From Comamonadaceae bacterium (GTDB lineage Bacteria; Pseudomonadota; Gammaproteobacteria; Burkholderiales; Burkholderiaceae_C), in the NCBI GenBank assembly GCA_947372745.1, contig CANBUY010000008.1, positions 1 to 64,000 of the forward strand: DNA of 64,000 nt, in the 5' to 3' direction. How positions within the stretch are numbered: the stretch's first letter is position 1; each line of letters opens with the position of its first letter. The translations under genes were made by a program, and so were the position numbers. Below the pieces are notes generated by a model that did no database searches, had not been told where the DNA came from, and saw only the letters and a list, made by a program, of their open reading frames with translations. This document shows positions 8,885-15,991 of the stretch, piece by piece.

Positions 8885-10234
8885 TTATTTTTTGACCGCG
8901 CCCAGTGGCGACAAGCCCCCTTTGGCCCGGGCATCGGCAATGCTGGAGGCCAACCACTGCGCATCACGGGAACCCGGTTCAAGCACGGGCAGCAGTTTTT
9001 CCCAAGTCTGCACGGCGCCGGCGTAATCACCACGCTTGAGGGCCGCTGATCCGGACAGCATCAAGGCCATGGGATGGCGCGGGTTAAGCACCAGCGCCTT
9101 GTTCACCAAGGCCAGTGGCTTGCCTTCTAGGTTGCCACTGGCGCGGGTGGCCAGCAGGTCAGCAAAATCGGCCATGACATCGGGGTTGGTTTCCAGCAGC
9201 TTGCCGGTCTTGGCATACGCCGCTTCGGCCTCATCCACACGACCCATCACCTTGTAAGAACGCCCTAAACGCGCCCAGCCGTCCAAGTCTCCGGGGTTGG
9301 CTTTCAGGCGAGCCGCCAGGCCTTCAACCATCTTGGCTATTTCCTCAGTGCTGGGCTTTTGAGGTGCTGCCGATGTCAATGGCGATGAAGATGAAGCTTT
9401 CATCCCTGCCTTGGCACGCGCATCCTCAATATCCGATTGCAACTGCGCCATGTCTGGCGATTCGGGGTCCATCATGGGCAGCAGTTTTTCCCAATAATTC
9501 ACAGCGGCGGCATAGTTGCCTTGCCGGTAAGCCCCAGTGGCCGCCAGCATCAAGGACATCGGGTGAAGGGGATTCAAAGCCAGCGCCTGCTTGACCAATT
9601 CCAGCGGCTTGCCATCCAGATTGCCACCGGCACGTACTGCCAGCAAGTCGGCATAGTCGGCCAGCAAATCAGGGTCGGTGTCGATGACTTTACCCGCCTT
9701 GAGGTAGGCCTCCTCGGCCTCCTGCATGCGGCCCAGCACCTTGTAAGAGCGCGCCAACATGGCCCAGCCTTTGGGGTTATCCGGGTTGGCTTTCAACTTG
9801 GCCGCCAGCCCGGCCACCATACTGGAGATCTTGTCTTCATCCTGCTTTTGGGCGCTCACAGGATCAATCGCCTGAGGGGCCCCCAGCGCATAGTAAAAAC
9901 CAACGCCCCCCAAAGGAATGAGCACGGCAATCATCAAAGCAACACGCTTGGCGGTCAAAAACTCAGTATGCGGGCTCACGGTTGCAGAGGCAGACTCATC
10001 GGTATCGTCCAGCAGGCGCAATTGCAATTCGTCACGGGTCGATTCGTAGTCAGCAGGGCTGATGCCGCCACGCGCCAGGTCACGCTCCAGGGCTTCGAGT
10101 TGGTCACGGTAAATATCGGCATTCAGGCGCTGGCTGGACACACTGGCCGGCGGCACTGAGCGAAGCAGGGGGCGCACCAACCAAACCACCACCAAAAAAG
10201 TGAGCAGCGTTGCAAGGGAGTAAAAAACGGTCAT
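8885..10234 (-). CDS. ccmI: Cytochrome c biogenesis protein CcmI with duplicated TPR module
   Basis: CcmI is the chaperone that presents apocytochrome c to the CcmF/CcmH haem-ligation complex. The 449-residue protein starts with a membrane helix, continues with the CcmI signature NADIYRDQLEALERDLARG (38-56) and has a second membrane helix near 97-117. Two tandem copies of a roughly 145-residue TPR module follow, at about 134-277 and 297-441. Both contain the run LKANP...GWA.L.RSYKV.GR..EAE.AY and both end in WEKLLP...DARAK. It is the last gene of the ccm operon and overlaps ccmH by 4 bases. Confidence 0.93.
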   Translation of the reverse strand: MTVFYSLATLLTFLVVVWLVRPLLRSVPPASVSSQRLNADIYRDQLEALERDLARGGISPADYESTRDELQLRLLDDTDESASATVSPHTEFLTAKRVALMIAVLIPLGGVGFYYALGAPQAIDPVSAQKQDEDKISSMVAGLAAKLKANPDNPKGWAMLARSYKVLGRMQEAEEAYLKAGKVIDTDPDLLADYADLLAVRAGGNLDGKPLELVKQALALNPLHPMSLMLAATGAYRQGNYAAAVNYWEKLLPMMDPESPDMAQLQSDIEDARAKAGMKASSSSPLTSAAPQKPSTEEIAKMVEGLAARLKANPGDLDGWARLGRSYKVMGRVDEAEAAYAKTGKLLETNPDVMADFADLLATRASGNLEGKPLALVNKALVLNPRHPMALMLSGSAALKRGDYAGAVQTWEKLLPVLEPGSRDAQWLASSIADARAKGGLSPLGAVKK

Positions 10235-10698
10235 GTGGGACTTTTCGGTTCTTGGAGTAAGGACTTTGCTTTGGCGCGTTGCTCAGGGTTCAAGACCGGC
10301 GCTTGTGCACCGCGCTGGTGGCTGCGCACCATGCGGAACAAGACGAACAAGCCGCCCATCAGCAATAAAAAGGGGCCAAACCAGAGCAGCCAGGTCACCG
10401 GGTTGACCGGCGGGCGATAGCGCACAAAATCGCCATAGCGGCTGACCATGAAGTCCATGATTTCAGCATCGGTTTTACCCGCCCGGATAAGCGTTCGGAT
10501 TTCACGACGAAGATCCTGCGCCAAATCGGCCCGCGAACCGGCCAATGATTCGTTTTGGCAGACCAGACAGCGCAGCTCTTCCGAAATCACAATCAGGCGC
10601 TGCTCCACCACCGGGTCTTCGGCCAGGGGCGGGGCTTCGCCTGCATAACTGGCCGTCACGAGGTGCAGCGCCATCCATAAAGCGATCAAAAACTTCAT
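10231..10698 (-). CDS. ccmH: Cytochrome c maturation protein CcmH (CycL-type)
   Basis: A periplasmic, membrane-anchored thiol oxidoreductase that keeps the CXXCH cysteines of apocytochrome c reduced for haem attachment. The 155-residue protein has a signal/anchor at the N-terminus, the redox motif LRCLVCQNESLAGS (Cys44 and Cys47), AQDLRREIR after it and a membrane helix around residues 100-122. It lacks the C-terminal TPR region of E. coli CcmH because that part is the separate ccmI gene. Four-base overlaps tie it to ccmG and ccmI. Confidence 0.95.
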   Translation of the reverse strand: MKFLIALWMALHLVTASYAGEAPPLAEDPVVEQRLIVISEELRCLVCQNESLAGSRADLAQDLRREIRTLIRAGKTDAEIMDFMVSRYGDFVRYRPPVNPVTWLLWFGPFLLLMGGLFVLFRMVRSHQRGAQAPVLNPEQRAKAKSLLQEPKSPT

Positions 10699-11219
10699 TT
10701 TTGCAACTCCCGTATCAAGGGCAAAATTTTGTCGCGCAGCGCCTCATCGGTCACCGGGCCAATTTGCTTGTAACGAATGACGCCTGCCTTGTCGATCAAA
10801 AACGACTCGGGCACGCCATAGACGCCGAAGTCAATACCAATGCGGCCGTCCTGGTCCGTGATGGTTTGGTCGTAGGGGTTGCCATAACGGGCCAGCCACT
10901 TCATGCCCTCGGTGTTTTGGTCTTTGTAATCCAGCCCGATGATGGGCAGGGTTTTGGTTTTGGCAAACTCCATCAGTATGGGGTGCTCTTGCCGACAAGC
11001 CACGCACCACGAGGCCCAGGTGTTGAGCAGCCAAACCTTGCCCAACATGTCTTTCGCAGAGAACTTCTCAGCAGGTGTTTGCAAAATGGGGGCGATGAAC
11101 AGGGGCGCCGGTTTGTTGATCAGCGGCGAGGGGATTTCGTGCGGATCCCGCGTCAGGCCGATGGCAAGAAAAACCACCAGCACGGCAAAAATCACCAAGG
11201 GAATCAGTGCCTTTTTCAT
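10695..11219 (-). CDS. ccmG: Thiol:disulfide interchange protein CcmG/DsbE
   Basis: A membrane-tethered periplasmic thioredoxin that reduces apocytochrome c and CcmH. The ATG at 11219 gives 174 residues starting MKKALIPLVIFAVLVVFLAIG, a single anchor helix; the frame is open further upstream but only as an antisense-like extension into ccmF. The redox site WCVAC lies at 71-75, and the cis-proline region reads YGVPESFLIDKAGVIRYK. It overlaps ccmF and ccmH by 4 bases each. Confidence 0.95.
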   Translation of the reverse strand: MKKALIPLVIFAVLVVFLAIGLTRDPHEIPSPLINKPAPLFIAPILQTPAEKFSAKDMLGKVWLLNTWASWCVACRQEHPILMEFAKTKTLPIIGLDYKDQNTEGMKWLARYGNPYDQTITDQDGRIGIDFGVYGVPESFLIDKAGVIRYKQIGPVTDEALRDKILPLIRELQK

Positions 11220-13180
11220 GCAGGCACACCCTTGCCTGCGTGAGGCTTGCTTGAAGTCCGCTTTTTGCGGTAGCGACGGTCCAGTGCCGCAATGCCGCCA
11301 CCCAACGCCATCAGCAGGCAGCCACCCCAAATCCAGCTCACGAAGGGTTTGTGGTACACCCGCATGGCCCAAGCCTGACCGTCGCCGCCTTCAAGCCGCT
11401 CGCCCAGCGACACGTAAACGTCGCGGGTCCAACCAGTGTCAATGGCGGCTTGCGTCATGGGCATGGTGGAGGAGAAATAGGTTCGCTTCTCGGGGTTCAG
11501 GGTTCTGAGCAACTGGCCATTGCGGCTCAACTCAACATCGCCCACATCGGCCTTGTAATTGGGGCCGGGCTCAGCGCGAATACCGGTCAGCTTGAAGGTA
11601 TAGCCGCCCACCGAGACTGTGTCACCCACCGCCATGCGCACGTCTTTTTCAGTCTCATAGCCTTTGACCAGGGTGACGCCCACCACAAACACTGCAATGC
11701 CGATGTGCGCCACATGCATACCCCAGAACGCCGCAGGGGTCGATTTCCAGTGGGCCGTGTCTTTGATTTGACGAACAATTTGAACCGCAGAACCCAACAC
11801 AATCCAAAAGGCCAAAGACAGCGAGAGCGCCACCAGCCAGGACCACTCACCCGCCAAAAATGGTGCCATGCAGCCCAATAGCACGGAGATGACCGCCACC
11901 GAGCGCAACTTCTTCGTCAACTCGGCCACACTGTCACTCTTCCACCGAGCGTAGGAACCAATCACCATAAAGGCCAGCACAGGCATCATGATGGGCGTAA
12001 ACACCGCATTGAAATAAGGGGGACCGACCGAGAGCTTGCCCAGATTGAGGGCATCCACAATCAAGGGGTACAAGGTGCCCAGCAACACGGCTGCTGCAGC
12101 TGTGGCCAGCAAGACGTTGTTGACTAGCAAAAACGTTTCACGCGACACCAAAGCAAACGAGCCCCCCGACTTCACCTTGCTGGCACGCACGGCAAACAAG
12201 GCCAAAGAGCCACCCACCACCACCGACAGAAACAGCAAGATGAACACGCCCCGCTTGGGGTCCGTAGCAAAAGCATGGACCGAAGTCAGCACGCCTGAGC
12301 GAACCAGGAAGGTTCCCAGCAAGCTCAAAGAAAATGCAGTAATGGCCAGCACAATCGACCAGTTGCGAAACAAGCCACGCTTCTCGGTAACTGCCAGCGA
12401 GTGAATCAAAGCCGTGCCGACCAGCCAAGGCAGGAAGGAGGCGTTTTCCACCGGGTCCCAAAACCACCAGCCGCCCCAACCCAACACGTAATAAGCCCAC
12501 TCAGAGCCCATCGCAATACCAATGGTCAGGCAGATCCAGGCCGCAGTGGCCCAAGGGCGCGACCAGCGCGCCCAAGCGGCATCCAGACGGCCATTCAGCA
12601 AGGCGGCAATCGAGAAGGCAAAGGGAACAGCCATGCCGACATAACCCATGTAGAGCATGGGCGGGTGAAACACCAGACCGGGGTCTTGCAGCATCGGATT
12701 CAAATCGCGGCCATCCGCCGGAATTTCACTCAGGCGCAGAAACGGATTGGAGGTGATCAGCATAAACAGCAAAAAGCCCACCGCCACCAAGCCCAAGATG
12801 CCCAGCACCCTTGACACCATCACATCGGGCAACTGACGCGAAAAAATGGACACGGCCATCATCCAGGAGGTCAACATCAAAAGCCACAGCAAGAGCGAGC
12901 CTTCATGCCCACCCCAGACTGCTGCGATGCGGTAAATATCAGGCAACTTGGAGTTGGAGTGAGCCGCCACGTACACCACCGAAAAATCGTTGGAATAAGA
13001 AGCGTAAGTGAGGCAGGCGAAAGACAGCGCGGTCAACAACCACATCGCCTGCGCGCCGGGACGGGCGATCGCCATCCACTCAGCGCGCCCTTGTTGTCCG
13101 CCGACGACACTTACCGCCCCCATCGCCAGCGCCACAAAGAGCGCCAGGATCAAAGAAAAATGGCCAATTTCAGGAATCAT
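11216..13180 (-). CDS. ccmF: Haem lyase subunit CcmF
   Basis: The integral membrane core of the cytochrome c haem lyase, which transfers haem from CcmE to apocytochrome c. The ATG at 13180 gives 654 residues starting MIPEIGHFSLILALFVALAMG, the typical CcmF N-terminus; a longer open frame upstream is not conserved. The tryptophan-rich WWD signature reads GWGGWWFWDPVENASFLPWL, preceded by HPPMLYMGYVG. A periplasmic domain near the C-terminus precedes a final membrane helix. Only 7 bases separate it from ccmE. Confidence 0.97.
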   Translation of the reverse strand: MIPEIGHFSLILALFVALAMGAVSVVGGQQGRAEWMAIARPGAQAMWLLTALSFACLTYASYSNDFSVVYVAAHSNSKLPDIYRIAAVWGGHEGSLLLWLLMLTSWMMAVSIFSRQLPDVMVSRVLGILGLVAVGFLLFMLITSNPFLRLSEIPADGRDLNPMLQDPGLVFHPPMLYMGYVGMAVPFAFSIAALLNGRLDAAWARWSRPWATAAWICLTIGIAMGSEWAYYVLGWGGWWFWDPVENASFLPWLVGTALIHSLAVTEKRGLFRNWSIVLAITAFSLSLLGTFLVRSGVLTSVHAFATDPKRGVFILLFLSVVVGGSLALFAVRASKVKSGGSFALVSRETFLLVNNVLLATAAAAVLLGTLYPLIVDALNLGKLSVGPPYFNAVFTPIMMPVLAFMVIGSYARWKSDSVAELTKKLRSVAVISVLLGCMAPFLAGEWSWLVALSLSLAFWIVLGSAVQIVRQIKDTAHWKSTPAAFWGMHVAHIGIAVFVVGVTLVKGYETEKDVRMAVGDTVSVGGYTFKLTGIRAEPGPNYKADVGDVELSRNGQLLRTLNPEKRTYFSSTMPMTQAAIDTGWTRDVYVSLGERLEGGDGQAWAMRVYHKPFVSWIWGGCLLMALGGGIAALDRRYRKKRTSSKPHAGKGVPA

Positions 13181-13187
13181 ATTTTTA

Positions 13188-13631
13188 TTACTTGAGTGTC
13201 TTGATGGTTTGCTGGGCTTTGGCCTGGTCCATGGCGCTCTGGGCCTCGGGGGGCATGTAGTTTTCATCGTGCTTGGCCAGCACTTCGCTGGCCACCATCT
13301 GGCCATCAGCGCCAAGTTTCCCTTGGGCTACCACGCCTTTTCCTTCACGAAACAGATCAGGGAGGATGCCGGTGTAGGACACGTTGACTTCCTTGACCGT
13401 ATCGGTCACCACAAAATGAACGGTGAGGTCTTTGCGCTGGACAGAGCCGGCCTTGACCATGCCGCCAATGCGAAACGTGCGGTTCTTGGGCGCTTCACCG
13501 GCGGTTACCTGCGTGGGGGTGAAGAAAAAAACCAGGTTGCTTTGAAAAGCGTTCAGCACCAGATACGCTGCCAAGCCCAAGGCCGCCAAGCCCGCCACGA
13601 TGATGGCGGCACGTTTGTGACGAGGTTTCAT
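13188..13631 (-). CDS. ccmE: Haem chaperone CcmE
   Basis: A periplasmic haem chaperone anchored in the inner membrane that binds haem covalently and hands it to CcmF. The 147-residue protein has an N-terminal helix (about 8-28), an OB-fold beta barrel with FRIGGMVK and [14 protein letters not shown], and the haem-binding site [10 protein letters not shown] with His121 and Tyr125. Length is normal. It overlaps ccmD by 4 bases. Confidence 0.97.
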   Translation of the reverse strand: MKPRHKRAAIIVAGLAALGLAAYLVLNAFQSNLVFFFTPTQVTAGEAPKNRTFRIGGMVKAGSVQRKDLTVHFVVTDTVKEVNVSYTGILPDLFREGKGVVAQGKLGADGQMVASEVLAKHDENYMPPEAQSAMDQAKAQQTIKTLK

Positions 13632-13807
13632 GACGATGCGCTTTCCAAAAGAAGTTCGGTACGAAGATGGCGAATGAGTTCAGCACGTTGCTTGCGAATC
13701 ACCAAAGCCTCGCCCAACATCACGACCGCCGTCAGCCCAAAGCTGCCCCACACATAGAAGGCATAGCCCCCCATGGCGAAAAAATCAGAAATACTATTCC
13801 ACTGCAT
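13628..13807 (-). CDS. ccmD: Haem exporter accessory protein CcmD
   Basis: A small single-pass membrane protein needed to release holo-CcmE from the CcmABC complex. The ATG at 13807 gives 59 residues starting [24 protein letters not shown]; the [18 protein letters not shown] pattern is characteristic of CcmD. A longer open frame upstream lies inside ccmC and is not used. It overlaps the end of ccmC by 14 bases. Confidence 0.9.
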   Translation of the reverse strand: MQWNSISDFFAMGGYAFYVWGSFGLTAVVMLGEALVIRKQRAELIRHLRTELLLESASS

Positions 13808-14534
13808 GTTGCACCCACTCTGTATGACGTTCGCGTTCAAGAATAATGTTGCGCACCCGAGCCAGCGCCACCGCAACGGTGTACATCCAGAAGGCAGCGA
13901 CCATGATGAGCATGCCCCACAACATGGGCGCCGCCATGGAGGGCGACTTCGTCATGGAGACCGAGGCGCCTTGGTGCAGCGTGTTCCACCACTTGACCGA
14001 AAAATAGATGATAGGAACATTCACCACACCCACCAGCGCCAGCACCGCACAGGCCTTGTCAGCGCGGCGTGGGTCGTCAATGCTGGACTGCAAGGCTAAA
14101 AAGCCCAGGTATAAAAACAACAAGATCAACTCGGAAGTCAGGCGGGCGTCCCACACCCACCAAGCGCCCCACATCGGCTTGCCCCACAGGGCGCCAGTGA
14201 CCAAAGACAACAAGGCAAACAGCGCGCCCGTAGGCGCCAACGCCGAGGCCATCATGCTGGAAAGGCGGGTATTGAACACCAAGCCCACCCCGGCCCAAGC
14301 TGCCATGATGAGGTAAATGAACATCGACATCTGCGAGGCCGGCACATGCACAAAAATAATGCGGTAGCCCTCGCCTTGTTGGGCATCGGTGGGCGCCACA
14401 AAAAATGAAATCCACAAACCCACCGACAGCAGCAAGATCGCCAACGCGGTAAACAAGGGCTGCAAACGGCCGGCCAAAACATAGAAGTTTTGTGGCGAAG
14501 AAAATTTAAACCAGTGAATCAAGCGTGTTTTCAT
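13794..14534 (-). CDS. ccmC: Haem handling protein CcmC
   Basis: An inner-membrane protein of six helices that loads haem onto CcmE. The 246-residue protein has the WWD signature GKPMWGAWWVWDARLTSELIL and the conserved histidine-containing loops (FVHVPASQMS; SVKWWNTLHQG). Length is normal for the family. Overlaps of 4 bases with ccmB and 14 bases with ccmD support translational coupling. Confidence 0.97.
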   Translation of the reverse strand: MKTRLIHWFKFSSPQNFYVLAGRLQPLFTALAILLLSVGLWISFFVAPTDAQQGEGYRIIFVHVPASQMSMFIYLIMAAWAGVGLVFNTRLSSMMASALAPTGALFALLSLVTGALWGKPMWGAWWVWDARLTSELILLFLYLGFLALQSSIDDPRRADKACAVLALVGVVNVPIIYFSVKWWNTLHQGASVSMTKSPSMAAPMLWGMLIMVAAFWMYTVAVALARVRNIILERERHTEWVQHAVE

Positions 14535-15214
14535 TCAAGTGAAATCTTTAGAGCGGCCGTGGTGGCCAGAGGCGCAAAAAATACAGACAACACCAGCAGT
14601 GCCGCCAACAAAGAGAGGTGACCGCCGGCGCCCAGCCCTGCGGCGTCCGCTTCCACCGCGCCGGCCCCAAATATCAGCACCGGGATGTAGAGGGGCAGAA
14701 TTAAAAGCGACAGCAAGACGCCAGCACCCCGCACACCCAATGTCAGGGCCGCACCTATGCCGCCAATGAGGCTCAGGGTGGGCGTACCCAGCAGCAAGGA
14801 CAACATCAACATACCCAAGGCCCGGCCTTCCAATCCAAACTGGAGTCCCAAAATGGGCGCCATCAACACCAAGGGCAAGCCTGAGAGCATGAAATGCGAC
14901 AAAGCCTTGGCCAGGACGAGTAAAACCAAGGGCGCTGGCGACAAGGCCATTTGCTCCAAAGACCCATCGGCGTAATCCACAGCAAACAATCGCTGCAATG
15001 ACAACATGGCCGCAAGCAAGGCGCTGACCCACAGCACGCCCGGCGCCATGCGCAGCAACAGCGCCGACTCAGGCCCAATGCCCAAGGGAAACAAACTGGT
15101 CACTACAACAAAGAAAAACAAGGGTGTGAGCACCTCGCCTTTTTGCTTCATGCTCAGCGAAACCTCGCGCCGAACCACCGCAAAAAAAACAGACGACCAA
15201 CTCAAAGCACTCAT
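14531..15214 (-). CDS. ccmB: Haem exporter permease CcmB
   Basis: Membrane subunit of the CcmAB ABC complex that drives release of haem-loaded CcmE. The 227-residue protein has about six hydrophobic helices, with VNRREVSL-like residues near the N-terminus (AVVRREVSLSMKQKGEVLTPLFFF) and the GSLEQMALSP loop typical of CcmB. It overlaps both ccmA and ccmC by 4 bases. Confidence 0.95.
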   Translation of the reverse strand: MSALSWSSVFFAVVRREVSLSMKQKGEVLTPLFFFVVVTSLFPLGIGPESALLLRMAPGVLWVSALLAAMLSLQRLFAVDYADGSLEQMALSPAPLVLLVLAKALSHFMLSGLPLVLMAPILGLQFGLEGRALGMLMLSLLLGTPTLSLIGGIGAALTLGVRGAGVLLSLLILPLYIPVLIFGAGAVEADAAGLGAGGHLSLLAALLVLSVFFAPLATTAALKISLE

Positions 15215-15828
15215 GCGCGAAGTTCCAATACTTGCGGCGTCTGGGTGCCAATGGTGACCGACTGATGACTGGTGATAACGGCCAGACCGCCTTGGCTTAA
15301 ATGCCCTGCGATCAAATTGGCCAGCAGTTCGATCGCCGCGTGGTCTAGCGCCACAAACGGCTCGTCAAGCACCCACAATTTAGCGCGCGTCAGCAGGAGA
15401 CGCGACAAAGCCACGCGGCGTTTTTGCCCTTGTGACAAGTGGCGCACCAATCGATTTTGGCAAGCCCGCAGACCCAACTGACTCAAGGCGTGGCTGGTTT
15501 CTGCCAAACTGGGCACAGCACCAGCAAGTGTTGCATAGAACGAAAGATTTTCATTCACGGTGAGGGCTTCTTGCAGGGCATTGTGATGACCCAGATAGAA
15601 CAGGTCTTGGCGGTAGGCCTCACCCAACTCAGCGATGGGTTGCCCGTTCCAGAGAATCTGCCCTGACTCAGCGGGCGACAAACCGCACAAAATGCGAAGC
15701 AGACTGGTTTTGCCCGCCCCATTCGCGCCCCGCAGGAACAGCAACTTGCCACTTTCCAGCCGAAATCCAACGCCATCGAACAAAGGCCGCTCGCCGCGTA
15801 CGCATTTCAACTGAGAGACTTCGAGCAT
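15211..15828 (-). CDS. ccmA: Haem exporter ATP-binding protein CcmA
   Basis: ATPase subunit of the CcmAB complex. The 205-residue protein carries Walker A (RGANGAGKTSLLRIL), the ABC signature LSQGQKRRVALSRLLL and Walker B LWVLDEP. It is the first gene of the ccm operon. The 163 bases upstream hold a candidate promoter and the terminator of the mtrB operon, so the maturation genes probably have their own start of transcription although they follow the cytochrome genes on the same strand. Confidence 0.96.
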   Translation of the reverse strand: MLEVSQLKCVRGERPLFDGVGFRLESGKLLFLRGANGAGKTSLLRILCGLSPAESGQILWNGQPIAELGEAYRQDLFYLGHHNALQEALTVNENLSFYATLAGAVPSLAETSHALSQLGLRACQNRLVRHLSQGQKRRVALSRLLLTRAKLWVLDEPFVALDHAAIELLANLIAGHLSQGGLAVITSHQSVTIGTQTPQVLELRA

Positions 15829-15874
15829 TTTTGAGACAAGAGTGAAGGGATAACCCTCAGTATTGTGACTGCCA

Positions 15875-15902
15875 ATTCTTAACTGGGCATGACTTAAGTC
15901 AA
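15875..15902 (-). promoter_or_regulatory. Candidate ccm promoter with FNR-like palindrome
   Basis: On the minus strand, TTGACT (15902-15897) and AAGAAT (15880-15875) are spaced by 16 bases, fitting a sigma-70 promoter about 50 bases upstream of ccmA. The -35 overlaps the palindrome TGACTTAAGTCA (15890-15901). Read with its flanks it is TTGA-N6-TCAT, one base off the FNR core TTGA-N6-TCAA. This is a weak match; the assignment is tentative. Confidence 0.35.
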
Positions 15903-15935
15903 TAAACCTCAGGCAGATGAACTGACTGAGGTCAG

Positions 15936-15970
15936 AAAAAAGGCCCGGTGCCTTTGAAGAGCACCGGGCC
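15936..15970 (-). terminator. Terminator of the mtr operon
   Basis: A 10-bp perfect stem (GGCCCGGTGC / GCACCGGGCC, 15961-15970 with 15942-15951) with a 9-base loop is followed on the minus strand by six T residues (15941-15936). It lies 22 bases after the mtrB stop and ends the electron transfer operon before ccmA. Confidence 0.88.
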
Positions 15971-15991
15971 AGTTAGTTGACTTGACAGAAA

